The translations under genes were made by a program, and so were the position numbers. Of a stretch of DNA of 64,000 nucleotides, positions 26,126 through 34,347 are shown one piece after another; the first letter of the stretch is position 1; every line of letters begins with the position of its first letter. The notes beneath the pieces were generated by a model that was not told the origin of the DNA, made no database searches, and saw nothing but the letters and a program-made list of their open reading frames with translations. Source of the DNA: an uncultured Burkholderiales bacterium (GTDB lineage Bacteria; Pseudomonadota; Gammaproteobacteria; Burkholderiales; Burkholderiaceae); NCBI GenBank assembly GCA_946480465.1, contig CAMLJY010000030.1:8253-72252 (forward strand). The letters are read 5' to 3'.

Positions 26126-27379
26126 GTGAGTGATTCCCCGCCCGCCGCCCGCGCCCTGCCGGTGCACGCGCCGATGTCCCAGTTTCCGGTGCGCGACGGC
26201 GAACTGCTGGTGGGCGGCATGCCGCTCAGCCGCCTGGCCGAGCGGGTCGGCCGCACGCCGTTCTACGCCTACGACCGCCAGCTGCTGCGCGCACGCGCGG
26301 CGGAGCTGCGCGCGGCGCTGCCGCCAGGCATCGAGATCCACTACGCGATGAAGGCCAATCCGATGCCGGCGCTCGTCGGCTGGATGGTCGGTTGCGTTGA
26401 CGGCATCGACGTTGCTTCCGCCGGCGAACTGGGTGTCGCGCTGGACGCCGGCGCCGATCCTCGCCACGTCAGCTTCGCCGGGCCCGGCAAGAGCGAGCGT
26501 GAGTTGCGGCAGGCGGTGGCGGCTGGCGTGCTGATCAACCTCGAATCGGCGCGCGAGCTGCGCCTGCTGGCCGACATCGGTTCGCAGCTGGGCCTGCAGC
26601 CGCGCGTGGCCGTGCGCGTGAACCCCGACTTCGAGCTGAAAGGCTCGGGCATGAAGATGGGCGGCGGTCCGAAGCAGTTCGGCGTCGACGTCGAGGAAGT
26701 GCCGCGGCTGTTGGACGGCATCGCCGCGGCTGGCCTGGGCTTCGAGGGCTTCCACCTTTTCGCCGGTTCGCAGAACCTGCGCGCCGAATCGATCTGCGAG
26801 GCGCAGCAGAAGTCCTACGAACTGGCCCTGCGCCTGGCCGCGGGTGCGCCGGCGCCGGTGCGTTTCCTGAACCTGGGCGGCGGCTTCGGCGTGCCGTATT
26901 TCCCCGGCGAACAGCGCCTGGACCTCGGCGGCATCGGCGCCAACCTCGCGCGCTTGCAGGAGCGCGCGGGCGCGGAAATGCCGGAGGCGGTCCTGGTCAT
27001 CGAGCTCGGCCGCTACCTGGTCGCGGAGGCCGGCATCTACGTCTGCCGCGTCGTCGACCGGAAGGTCTCGCGCGGCCAGGTGTTCCTCGTCACCGACGGC
27101 GGGCTGCACCACCACCTGGCGGCCTCCGGCAACTTCGGCCAGGTGGTGCGCAAGAACTACCCCGCCATGATCAGCGTGCCGTCGGCCGGCCGGGACCGCG
27201 AGGTCGCCTCGATCGTCGGCCCGCTGTGCACCCCGCTGGACCTGCTGGCCGACCGGATGGAGCTGCCCTGCGCCCAGCCCGGCGACCTGGCGGTGGTCTT
27301 CCAGTCCGGCGCCTACGGCTTCACCGCCAGTCCGCAGCGCTTCCTCGGCCATCCCGAGTGCGTCGAAGTGCTGGTGTGA
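26126..27379 (+). CDS. PLP-dependent decarboxylase, exosortase A system-associated
   Basis: A 417-residue fold-type III (alanine racemase-like) decarboxylase, related to diaminopimelate/ornithine decarboxylases. The PLP lysine is Lys76 in HYAMKANP; LNLGGGFG forms the phosphate-binding loop, and ELGRYLVAEAG and FQSGAYGFTASP are conserved. It corresponds to the exosortase-specific family TIGR03099. The GTG at 26126 has GAGG six bases upstream; the TTG at 26120 is less likely. The product would be an amine, perhaps the substrate acylated by the nearby GNAT proteins or joined to the ACP-bound acid. Substrate not established for the family. Confidence 0.9.
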   Translation: MSDSPPAARALPVHAPMSQFPVRDGELLVGGMPLSRLAERVGRTPFYAYDRQLLRARAAELRAALPPGIEIHYAMKANPMPALVGWMVGCVDGIDVASAGELGVALDAGADPRHVSFAGPGKSERELRQAVAAGVLINLESARELRLLADIGSQLGLQPRVAVRVNPDFELKGSGMKMGGGPKQFGVDVEEVPRLLDGIAAAGLGFEGFHLFAGSQNLRAESICEAQQKSYELALRLAAGAPAPVRFLNLGGGFGVPYFPGEQRLDLGGIGANLARLQERAGAEMPEAVLVIELGRYLVAEAGIYVCRVVDRKVSRGQVFLVTDGGLHHHLAASGNFGQVVRKNYPAMISVPSAGRDREVASIVGPLCTPLDLLADRMELPCAQPGDLAVVFQSGAYGFTASPQRFLGHPECVEVLV

Positions 27380-27411
27380 CCTTCCGCATCTTGCGCTGAC
27401 GCCGCTCCCAC

Positions 27412-27434
27412 CCCCCTTTCTCGGGTGGGGGACA
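27412..27434 (+). terminator. GC-rich hairpin after the decarboxylase
   Basis: CCCACCC and GGGTGGG can form a 7-bp stem around a nine-base loop shortly after the decarboxylase stop. No T-run follows, so intrinsic termination would be weak; it may only stabilise the mRNA end. Confidence 0.35.
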
Positions 27435-27488
27435 TTCGGGGCGAAGCTTTTACAGTTACCGCCGATTGTTCTGGTGGGCGGTGTACTC

Positions 27489-28121
27489 GTGGTTCGACAG
27501 CTGATCCCTTGCGCTCTTTCGTTGTTTGCCGCTGTCGCGGTGACCGCCGCGCAGGCCGCGGATTCAATGGGGGAGGCCGGCCTGGATGCTTCTCCCGCTG
27601 CCGAGCAGCCGGCCCGCGTCGTCACCGGCAACCGGGCCGTTGACATGCTGCTCGAAGCGGGCTCCACCGCTGAGCCGGCCGCACGCCCCACGCGCGATGA
27701 GCGCTTCTCCACCAGCGTGGCGCCGCACATCGTGCAACCGGCCAGGGGTGTGGCTTCCGCCGGCGACTCCCTGCGAGACGGCCTGCTGCGCGAAATGGCC
27801 ATCGAGGCCGAGCAACAGGGCAGCAGCCGCGGTGCTGAAACGATGTCCTCGCTCGATTCGGCCCGTGCCGCTCGGGCGGATGGCTTCGTCGAATCCCCAG
27901 CGCGACGGCCGGCGGCGGCGCCGGTGCAGGAGCGCGGCATCGGCATCGGCCCGTTGCTGGACCTGATTCGCGAATACCGCTGGTGGCTGGCCGGCGCGGT
28001 GGCCGTGGTTGCGACAGGCCTGCTGGGTGCCGCCAACATGCGTGGATCGGTGTGGGGGCGCCGGCCCACGTCCACCGGTTCGCGGCCCACGGCCGCGGTG
28101 CGTCGTCCTCGCACGGGCTGA
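27489..28121 (+). CDS. Exported hypothetical protein with C-terminal membrane anchor
   Basis: About 210 residues. A GTG at 27489 gives a compact signal peptide (RQLIPCALSLFAAVAVTAAQA); a GTG at 27474 is an alternative. The body is low-complexity, rich in Ala, Arg and Ser, with no domain I recognise. Near the C terminus WWLAGAVAVVATGLLGAANM forms one membrane helix, followed by a short basic tail, which gives a periplasmic N part and cytoplasmic tail. The overall shape (helix plus basic tail) recalls sorting signals but there is no PEP or similar motif before the helix. It sits between the exosortase accessory genes and the SPGYWKN gene. Confidence 0.55.
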   Translation: MVRQLIPCALSLFAAVAVTAAQAADSMGEAGLDASPAAEQPARVVTGNRAVDMLLEAGSTAEPAARPTRDERFSTSVAPHIVQPARGVASAGDSLRDGLLREMAIEAEQQGSSRGAETMSSLDSARAARADGFVESPARRPAAAPVQERGIGIGPLLDLIREYRWWLAGAVAVVATGLLGAANMRGSVWGRRPTSTGSRPTAAVRRPRTG

Positions 28122-28170
28122 AAGGACCGTGCATTTGTCGCCATGATGACGGCGGCGGACCCTTAGATCG

Positions 28171-28213
28171 GGGGGCCGCGGCCCCCTGGGGGCCGAGGGG
28201 GCTCCCCTAGAAT
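28171..28213 (+). promoter_or_regulatory. Palindrome and possible promoter before the SPGYWKN gene
   Basis: A perfect 16-bp palindrome (GGGGGCCGCGGCCCCC, 28171-28186) is followed by TAGAAT at 28208-28213, a good -10 match, about 36 bases before the ATG. No -35 box is evident. The same CTAGAAT string recurs upstream of tyrS and, on the - strand, upstream of the ACP gene. Confidence 0.4.
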
Positions 28214-28248
28214 CTTCGAGGGAAACAGCGGCATAGAAAGGCAACACC

Positions 28249-28968
28249 ATGCTCGGCGACCATGAGCAAAACGAATCGGCGCCCCCGGCGCCCGCGTCGC
28301 CTTCGGTGCGCAACCCGTCGCGTCGGCGGCTGGCCCGCCTGGGTGTCGCGGCGCCCGTCGTCCTGGGCTCGCTGACGAGCCGGCCGGTACTTGGCAGCAC
28401 CTCCACGTACTGGTGCACGATCTCCGGCAAGCTGTCCGGCAACCTGTCGAATCACGAGAACAGCCTCAATTGCAAGACGCTCGGCCGCTCGCCGGGCTAC
28501 TGGAAGAACAAGACCTGGCCGAGCGGCTTCTCGAACGGCACGATGTGCGACAACGACTGCCGCTTCAGCGGCAGCTACGTCGCGGGCACTTTCTTCAACG
28601 GCTACAGCGCCGATGGTCGGACACTCGCCGCCGCTTTCAAGCGCAAGGCTGCCGATGGCGTCTGCAAGATCGTGGACGCCACCGAGGCGGACTTCGGCTC
28701 GATCAGCCGGAAGGCGACCATGCTGCAGGTGCTGGAGACCGGTGGCGGCCTGAACGACACGGCGATCGCGGCCCTTGGGCGAGCGACCGTGGCCTCGCTG
28801 CTGAACGCCGTGATGTTCGCCGGCACCTACCCGCTGACACGCGGTCAGATCATCGACATGTTCAACGCCACGTACATGGGCGGCCTGTACTCGATCCCGA
28901 ACTCCACCGTGAAGTGGGACCGCGACCAGGTGAAGAGCTACTTCGAAAGCCTCTACGGCGCGCTGTAG
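28249..28968 (+). CDS. Secreted SPGYWKN-motif protein adjacent to the HPr-rel-A cassette
   Basis: A 239-residue protein. SRRRLARLG followed by a hydrophobic stretch to about residue 50 looks like a Tat signal. The mature part has five or more Cys residues (YWCTI, LNCKT, MCDNDC, GVCKI) and the motif GRSPGYWKN, which occurs in several families of secreted bacterial proteins, sometimes near PEP-CTERM genes. The remainder is alpha-helical with LTRGQIIDMFNATYMGG. No enzymatic motif was seen. It is separated by an intrinsic terminator from the PqqD/HprK/nucleotidyltransferase trio, so it is probably the more abundant product. It may be the substrate or client of that trio, which is inference from position only. 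Confidence 0.6.
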   Translation: MLGDHEQNESAPPAPASPSVRNPSRRRLARLGVAAPVVLGSLTSRPVLGSTSTYWCTISGKLSGNLSNHENSLNCKTLGRSPGYWKNKTWPSGFSNGTMCDNDCRFSGSYVAGTFFNGYSADGRTLAAAFKRKAADGVCKIVDATEADFGSISRKATMLQVLETGGGLNDTAIAALGRATVASLLNAVMFAGTYPLTRGQIIDMFNATYMGGLYSIPNSTVKWDRDQVKSYFESLYGAL

Positions 28969-28992
28969 CCTGCCGCGCACTGCGAACGACGA

Positions 28993-29020
28993 CGGGCGCC
29001 GCCAGGCGCCCGTTTCTTTT
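28993..29020 (+). terminator. Intrinsic terminator between the SPGYWKN gene and the PqqD-like gene
   Basis: CGGGCGCC (28993-29000) and GGCGCCCG (29005-29012) form an 8-bp GC stem with a GCCA loop, followed by TTTCTTTT. It ends only 17 bases before the next ATG, so downstream genes are probably expressed by read-through or by their own promoter. Confidence 0.85.
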
Positions 29021-29036
29021 GGCCGAGAATGACGCG

Positions 29037-29306
29037 ATGCACAGCGATGGGCAGTGGCAGCTCGATGAGAACGCCGACATGGCATGGCGCCAGTGGGACG
29101 GCGAGTACGTCGTGCACCACGCGCTGTCCAACGACACGTTCCGACTCAGCGAGCTGGCCGGGCGCGTGCTGCTGGCGCTGAGGGCATCGCCCGCGCCCTG
29201 CAGCGTCCCGGCGCTGGCGGTGGCATGCGGCATGGCGCCCGACGAGACGGAAGAGACGCTGGAGAACCTCGAGGCGGTCGGGCTGGTCCATCCATGCCGC
29301 GCATAG
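29037..29306 (+). CDS. PqqD-like peptide chaperone of the HPr-rel-A system
   Basis: An 89-residue protein. YVVHHALSNDTFRLSELAGRVLLALR is the PqqD-like beta strands plus helix, followed by a short helical half. The size fits stand-alone PqqD family members, which bind a leader peptide and present it to a modifying enzyme. Known HPr-rel-A cassettes contain this subtype (TIGR04353 from memory) with an HprK-related kinase and a nucleotidyltransferase, exactly as here. The ATG at 29037 has a weak site; the end overlaps the kinase start by 13 bases. No peptide substrate with a PQQ-like leader was found nearby. Confidence 0.8.
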   Translation: MHSDGQWQLDENADMAWRQWDGEYVVHHALSNDTFRLSELAGRVLLALRASPAPCSVPALAVACGMAPDETEETLENLEAVGLVHPCRA

Positions 29307-30199
29307 GCGACCTGGATCGCGGTGAACTGCGGCAGCGCCTCGCCAGCGGCGCGACCCTGGCCACCGGCCCTTTCCGCTATCGGCTGTCCACGGCCATGGC
29401 CAGCGTCTGCGACAACCTGGCGAAGCTGTACGCGGACTTCGAACTCGGCGAGGACACCGGCCTGCGTGACTACCACATCCGTGTCGACCGCGTGCCCGGC
29501 CTGCGCCGCCACTGGCGGCCGCAGGTCAACTTCTGGTTCGACGAGCGCCTGCCCTTCAAGCCGCTGCCGGCCGATCACGCGTTCGCGATGCTCGAGTGGG
29601 GCATGAACTGGTGCATCGCCGGCCACGCCCACCACTGCCTGCTGTTGCACGCCGGCGTGCTGGAGCGCAACGGCCGCTGCGTGATCCTGCCGGGCGAGCC
29701 GGGGGCCGGCAAGAGCACGCTCACCGCGGCGCTGATGCTGTCCGGCTGGCGCCTGTTGTCCGACGAGCTGACGGTGATCGACCGCCGCACCCGGCGGATC
29801 TGGCCGCTGGCGCGGCCGGTGAACCTGAAGAACCAGTCGATCAAGATCATCCGGACCACCTTCCCGGACGCTCACTTCGGCAGTTTGGCGGCGGACACGC
29901 ACAAAGGCTCCGTCTGCCACCTCAAGCCCACGCCCGACAGTGTCGCCCGCCTGCACGAGCCTGGCCGCGCGGCGCACGTCGTGTTCCCGCGCTGGCAGGC
30001 CGGCGCCGAGACGCAGCTCAGTCCGCACCCGAAGGCCGACGCGTTCATGCAGCTGGCGAGCCACGGCTTCAACTACAGCCTGCTCGGGCGCGACGGCTTC
30101 GAGATCGCCGCCGCACTGGTGGATGCTTGCCGCTGCTGGGACTTCCGCTACTCGCAGCTGAGCGAGGCGATCCGTTGTTTCGAGGACCTGGTCGCGTGA
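29294..30199 (+). CDS. HprK-related kinase A
   Basis: A 301-residue protein with a Walker A motif GEPGAGKST (about residues 136-144) and LLSDELTVIDRR soon after, as in the C-terminal kinase domain of HPr kinase/phosphorylase. The N-terminal 120 residues do not match the usual HprK regulatory domain, and the HprK signature after the Walker A is not obvious. It belongs to the HprK_rel_A class. It probably phosphorylates a small protein or peptide, not sugar-transport HPr. Coupled to the PqqD-like gene (13-base overlap) and to the nucleotidyltransferase (GTGA overlap). Confidence 0.85.
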   Translation: MPRIGDLDRGELRQRLASGATLATGPFRYRLSTAMASVCDNLAKLYADFELGEDTGLRDYHIRVDRVPGLRRHWRPQVNFWFDERLPFKPLPADHAFAMLEWGMNWCIAGHAHHCLLLHAGVLERNGRCVILPGEPGAGKSTLTAALMLSGWRLLSDELTVIDRRTRRIWPLARPVNLKNQSIKIIRTTFPDAHFGSLAADTHKGSVCHLKPTPDSVARLHEPGRAAHVVFPRWQAGAETQLSPHPKADAFMQLASHGFNYSLLGRDGFEIAAALVDACRCWDFRYSQLSEAIRCFEDLVA

Positions 30200-31302
30200 C
30201 CGACGCCTATGCCGCCCTGCTGAGCGCGCTACGCGATCCCGCGGCGATGGGCCGCTTCGACGAGGCCACCTGGGACCGCGTGCTGCGCCAGGCGGCGTCG
30301 GCCGGCCTGCTCGGGCGGCTGGGCCGCACCGGCGAAGACCTGGCGGGCGAAGCGGACTGGCCCGCCGTGGCCCGCCATCGCACCTGGGCGCATGCCACCA
30401 TCGCCGCCCAGCAGCAGCGTGCGGTGCGCTGGGAATTGACGCTGTTGTCGCAGACCCTCGCCGAGATCGAGGGTCCGATCGTCGTGCTGAAGGGCGCGGC
30501 GTACGCGGCGGCGAACCTGGCGCCGGCGCCGGGCAGGCTGTTCTCGGACATCGACCTGATGGTGCCTCGGTCGCAGATCGACGCGACCGAGGCGGCGCTG
30601 ATGCTCGGTGGCTGGATTTCGTCCCATCATGACGCGTACGATCAGCGTTACTACCGGGAGTGGATGCACGAGCTGCCGCCGATGACCCACATCCGGCGGC
30701 AGACGGTGCTGGACCTGCATCACAGCATCCTGCCGCGCACCGCCCGCCTGAAGACGCGGCCTGAGCCCTTGTTCGAGGCGGCCCGGCCGCTGCACGGCTT
30801 TCCGCGCTTCATGGTGCTCGAGCCCGCGGACCTGGTGTTGCACAGCGCCACGCACCTGTTCCACGAAGGCGAGTGGCAGCACGGCCTGCGCGACCTCGCC
30901 GACCTCGACGCGCTGCTGCGCGCCGGCAGCCAGGCGGAGCCGGCGTTCTGGACCCGCCTGGCCGAACGCGCAGCCCTGCTGAACCTGGGCCGGCCACTGA
31001 GCTATGGGCTGCGGCTGTGCGTCGATCTGTTCCAGACCCCCGTTCCGGCGGAACTGCGGCTGCCCGGCGCGCCGGGGCGATGGCCGGGCGCCGTGATGCA
31101 CGGGCTGTTCAAGCGCGCCTTGTCGCGCGCGCACGAGCCGTCGCAGCTGCCGGGCGCCGGCATCGCCGAGTGGCTGCTGTACGTTCGCAGCCACTGGTTG
31201 CGCATGCCGCCGCAACTGCTGCTGCCCCACCTGCTGCGCAAGGCGTGGGTGAAGCGCTTTCCCGAACGCGCTGAATTGCGGCCGGCCGACGAGCGCGAGT
31301 GA
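30196..31302 (+). CDS. Nucleotidyltransferase family protein (NTP_transf_5) of the HPr-rel-A system
   Basis: A 368-residue protein. IVVLKGAAYAAANLAP and LFSDIDLMVPR form the nucleotidyltransferase core, the SDIDL providing the two metal-binding aspartates; DLHHSILPRTARL supplies a third acidic/His site. The C-terminal half is helical. This is the PF14907 class often encoded with PqqD and HprK-like proteins. It might adenylylate or otherwise modify the same client. The GTG start overlaps the kinase stop by four bases. No terminator T-run follows, but a perfect inverted repeat lies 14 bases after the stop. Confidence 0.82.
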   Translation: MTDAYAALLSALRDPAAMGRFDEATWDRVLRQAASAGLLGRLGRTGEDLAGEADWPAVARHRTWAHATIAAQQQRAVRWELTLLSQTLAEIEGPIVVLKGAAYAAANLAPAPGRLFSDIDLMVPRSQIDATEAALMLGGWISSHHDAYDQRYYREWMHELPPMTHIRRQTVLDLHHSILPRTARLKTRPEPLFEAARPLHGFPRFMVLEPADLVLHSATHLFHEGEWQHGLRDLADLDALLRAGSQAEPAFWTRLAERAALLNLGRPLSYGLRLCVDLFQTPVPAELRLPGAPGRWPGAVMHGLFKRALSRAHEPSQLPGAGIAEWLLYVRSHWLRMPPQLLLPHLLRKAWVKRFPERAELRPADERE

Positions 31303-31316
31303 GCCGGGCGGCCCGC

Positions 31317-31343
31317 GCCGGCGATGGGACTACCATCGCCGGC
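31317..31343. repeat. 11-bp perfect inverted repeat upstream of the molybdenum hydroxylase operon
   Basis: GCCGGCGATGG and CCATCGCCGGC form a perfect 11-bp stem with loop GACTA, 22 bases before the ATG at 31366. There is no T-run. It is either a Rho-independent-like end of the preceding operon or, more interestingly, an operator or 5' leader hairpin of the hydroxylase genes. Confidence 0.6.
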
Positions 31344-31365
31344 TCCACCACTCGGTCGAGCGGAC

Positions 31366-31842
31366 ATGGCCACCATCAATCTCCGGGTCAACGGCGCCGA
31401 ACACAGCGTCGACGTCGCCAACGATGCGCGCCTGATCGACCTGCTGCGCGGGCCGCTCGGCCTCACCGGCACCCATGCCGGCTGCGACACCGCTCAATGC
31501 GGCGCCTGTACCGTCCACCTCGATGGCGTGGCCATCAAGAGTTGCAACGTGCTCGCGCTGCAGGCGGCCGGGCGTGAGGTGACGACGATCGAGGGGCTTT
31601 CACAGGGCGACCGGGCGCACCCGCTGCAACGGGCCTTCATCGACTGCCACGGCCTGCAGTGCGGCTTCTGCACGCCGGGCATGATCATGAGTGCGGCCTG
31701 CCTGCTGCACACGACGCCGCAGCCCAGCGAAGCCCAGGTCGTCGAGGCGCTGGAAGGCAACCTCTGCCGCTGCACCGGCTACGTCAACATCGTGGCAGCC
31801 GTGCGGCAGGCGGCCGACGCCCTGCAGAAGGGCCAGCCATGA
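31366..31842 (+). CDS. [2Fe-2S] subunit of a xanthine oxidase-family molybdenum hydroxylase
   Basis: A 158-residue protein with both iron-sulfur clusters of the family: Cys40, 45, 48 and 60 ([12 protein letters not shown]) for the plant-type cluster, and Cys99, 102, 134 and 136 (CGFC and CRC) for the helical-domain cluster. This is the CoxS/QoxS/IorA type small subunit that passes electrons from the molybdenum site. The ATG at 31366 has GAG upstream and overlaps the large subunit gene as ATGA. The FAD (medium) subunit normally encoded between or beside these genes is absent here. Confidence 0.93.
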   Translation: MATINLRVNGAEHSVDVANDARLIDLLRGPLGLTGTHAGCDTAQCGACTVHLDGVAIKSCNVLALQAAGREVTTIEGLSQGDRAHPLQRAFIDCHGLQCGFCTPGMIMSAACLLHTTPQPSEAQVVEALEGNLCRCTGYVNIVAAVRQAADALQKGQP

Positions 31843-34199
31843 ACGCGCCATTCGACGCCGGGCGCTTCGGCAGCGGCCAGGCGATCAACCGCATCGAGGA
31901 CCCGGCCCTCGTCGCCGGCCACGGTCGCTACACCGACGACCTGGATCATCCCGGCCAGCTGCACCTGGTGTTCGTGCGCGCAGCTTACGCGCATGCGGAG
32001 TTGCGCGGCGTCGACGTCGAGGCTGCGCGTGGCATGCCCGGTGTGCTGGCGGTCTACACCGGCGCTGATCTGGCCGCCGCCGGTGTCCAGCCCATGCCCG
32101 GTCCCGGTGGCTTCAAGCGGGGCGACGGCTCACCCGCGGCCTCGCCGCCCCGACGCGCCATGGCCGTGCAGCGTGTGCGTTATGTCGGCGAGCCGGTCGC
32201 CGCCGTCGTCGCCACCAGCTTGCCGGCGGCCCGGGCCGCCGCGGACTCGGTCTGGGTCGATTGCGAGGAGCTGCCTGTGGTCGTCGACCCGTTCGACGCG
32301 ATGCAGCCCGGCGCGCCGCGCCTGTGCGACGAAGCGCCTGACAACATCGCCGCCGAGATGCGCCATGGCGATGCTGCCGCCACCGCTGCGGCCTTCGCGG
32401 CCGCGGCGCACGTGGTGTCGGTGGACGTGCACAACCAGCGCCTGGCGCCCAGCCCGATCGAGCCGCGCTGCATCAATGCCCGGATCGATCCGGCGGATGG
32501 CCGGCTCTGCGTGCAGATCAGCAACCAGATGCCGACCGGCGTGCGCGGCACCTTGGCCGACGCCTTGTCCGCGCTGGGCACCGCGGTGGACACGGTGCGC
32601 GTCCAGGTGGGCGATGTCGGCGGCGGCTTCGGCATGAAGACCGGCGCCTACCCCGAGGACATCGCGGTCGCCTATGCGGCGCTGGCGCTGAAGCAGCCGG
32701 TGAAATGGCGCGCCGAGCGCATCGAGGAGTTCCTCTCCGCCGCGCATGGCCGCGACGTGACCAGCCGGGCCGAACTGGCGCTGGACGCCGAGGGCCGTGC
32801 CCTGGCCTTGCGCGTCAGCGGCGTCGCCAACGTTGGCGCGTATGCCACAGGCGTCGGCATCGCGATCCAGGGGCTGATCGGCCCGTGGGTCTCGACCAGC
32901 ATCTACGACATCCCGCTGGTGGACCTGCACTACCGCGCGGTGATGACCAACACGGCCAGCACCGGCGCGTACCGCGGCGCCGGGCGGCCGGAGGCGATCT
33001 TCCTGATCGAGCGCCTGATGGACGCCGCCGCGCGCAAGCTGCGGCAGGACCCGGCGGCACTGCGCCGCCGCAACATGATCAGCCCGCAGCAGATGCCCTA
33101 CCGCAATGCCATGGGCCAGGTCTACGACAGCGGCGCCTTCGAGCGGATCCTGGACCAGGGGCTGTCGCTTGCCGACTGGGACGGCTTCGGCCGCCGACGT
33201 GCCGAGTCGGAAGCCCGCGGCAAGCTGCGTGGGCGCGGCATCGCCACGTTCCTGGAGTGGACCGGCGGCAATGCGCTCGAAGAGCGCGTAACCGTCAATG
33301 TGAGCGGCGACGGCTTCATCGAGATCGGCTCGGCGACGCAGGCCATGGGCCAGGGCATCGCGACCAGCTACGCCCAGCTCGCGGTGGACGTCTTCGGCGT
33401 GCCGATCGAGCGCATCCGGATCCTGCAGGGCGACACGGACCGGCTCAACGGCTTCGGCAGCGCCGGCTCGCGTTCGCTTTTCACCGGCGGCTCGGCGGTG
33501 GACGTGGCCTCGCGCCGGACCATCGACGAAGCCAAGGCGCTGGCCGCCGACGCGCTGGAGGCGCCGGCGCAGGACATCGAGTACGCCGCCGGCCGCTTCA
33601 GCGTCACGGGCACTGACCTGGGCATCGGCCTGTTCGAGCTGGCGGCGAAGCAGGCCGGCGCGAGCATCCACGTCGACGCCAGCACCAAGGCCGGTGGCCC
33701 GACCTGGCCCAATGGCTGCCATGTCTGCGAGGTCGAGATCGACCGCGACACCGGTGCCGTGCAGATCGTCGCCTACGTCTCGGTCAACGACATCGGCCGC
33801 ATCGTCAGCCCCACCATCGTGCGCGGCCAGATCGAAGGCGGTGCAGTGCAGGGCATCGGCCAGGCGCTGTGCGAGGCGGTGCAGTACGACCGCGAGACCG
33901 GCCAGCTGCAGAGCGCCAGCTTCATGGACTACGCGCTGCCGCATGCCGACGGCTTCATCGGCTTCCAGACGCGTTTCGACACCTCGATTCCCTGTAAGAC
34001 CAACCCGCTGGGCGTCAAGGGCGTGGGCGAGCTGGGCACGATCGGCGCGACGCCGGCGGTGGTGAACGCCGTGATCGATGCGCTGGACCACGCCGGCCTG
34101 GGCGCCCGGGCCGAGGGCCTGCAGATGCCGCTGACGGCCGAGCGTGTGTGGCGCGCGCTGCACCTGGGTCAAATCGAGCCCTCGCCGTTCCGCGCCTGA
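31839..34199 (+). CDS. Molybdopterin-binding large subunit of a xanthine oxidase-family dehydrogenase
   Basis: A 786-residue protein with the aldehyde oxidase/xanthine dehydrogenase a/b hammerhead near the N terminus and the molybdopterin domain after about 160. AYRGAGRPE at about 377-385 is the motif of form II CoxL-like enzymes, not the AYxCSFR of true CO dehydrogenase; the active-site glutamate lies in [10 protein letters not shown] near 730. It oxidises an aldehyde, purine or N-heterocycle by hydroxylation, with electrons leaving through the [2Fe-2S] subunit. No FAD subunit is adjacent, so electron exit may involve a cytochrome or a distant subunit. The ATG overlaps the previous stop. Confidence 0.9.
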   Translation: MNAPFDAGRFGSGQAINRIEDPALVAGHGRYTDDLDHPGQLHLVFVRAAYAHAELRGVDVEAARGMPGVLAVYTGADLAAAGVQPMPGPGGFKRGDGSPAASPPRRAMAVQRVRYVGEPVAAVVATSLPAARAAADSVWVDCEELPVVVDPFDAMQPGAPRLCDEAPDNIAAEMRHGDAAATAAAFAAAAHVVSVDVHNQRLAPSPIEPRCINARIDPADGRLCVQISNQMPTGVRGTLADALSALGTAVDTVRVQVGDVGGGFGMKTGAYPEDIAVAYAALALKQPVKWRAERIEEFLSAAHGRDVTSRAELALDAEGRALALRVSGVANVGAYATGVGIAIQGLIGPWVSTSIYDIPLVDLHYRAVMTNTASTGAYRGAGRPEAIFLIERLMDAAARKLRQDPAALRRRNMISPQQMPYRNAMGQVYDSGAFERILDQGLSLADWDGFGRRRAESEARGKLRGRGIATFLEWTGGNALEERVTVNVSGDGFIEIGSATQAMGQGIATSYAQLAVDVFGVPIERIRILQGDTDRLNGFGSAGSRSLFTGGSAVDVASRRTIDEAKALAADALEAPAQDIEYAAGRFSVTGTDLGIGLFELAAKQAGASIHVDASTKAGGPTWPNGCHVCEVEIDRDTGAVQIVAYVSVNDIGRIVSPTIVRGQIEGGAVQGIGQALCEAVQYDRETGQLQSASFMDYALPHADGFIGFQTRFDTSIPCKTNPLGVKGVGELGTIGATPAVVNAVIDALDHAGLGARAEGLQMPLTAERVWRALHLGQIEPSPFRA

Positions 34200-34252
34200 A
34201 GGGGGCGCCGCGCCGGTCCGCGGTCCTCTCCATGACGCCTTCCGGCGCCCCT

Positions 34253-34280
34253 CTTGAAAGTGCGCCAGCGGACCCAAAAT
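34253..34280 (+). promoter_or_regulatory. Sigma-32 (heat-shock) promoter of htpG
   Basis: CTTGAAA (34253-34259) is an exact sigma-32 -35 box. A 13-base spacer is followed by CCCAAAAT (34273-34280), close to the CCCCATnT -10 consensus. It lies 67 bases before the htpG ATG, which is the expected place for a heat-shock chaperone. Confidence 0.8.
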
Positions 34281-34347
34281 GCCGCCCGCGCGCCCGGCGG
34301 CACAGGCCGCCGCGGGCCCTTCGTCTCACCCCGACAACCATCGCACC

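Noticed and set aside
24266..28144. A very long open frame (about 1,290 codons) on the - strand
   Set aside because: It lies opposite the acyl ligase and decarboxylase, is His/Arg/Gln-rich and low-complexity, and has no domain. It is a typical antisense artefact of high-GC coding sequence.
30196..31302. Toxin-antitoxin function for the nucleotidyltransferase
   Set aside because: The protein is of the larger NTP_transf_5 class coupled to a kinase and PqqD; there is no MNT/HEPN partner.
31366..34199. True carbon monoxide dehydrogenase (coxSL)
   Set aside because: The large subunit has AYRGAGRPE, not the AYxCSFR loop of CO-oxidising form I enzymes, and the medium subunit is missing.
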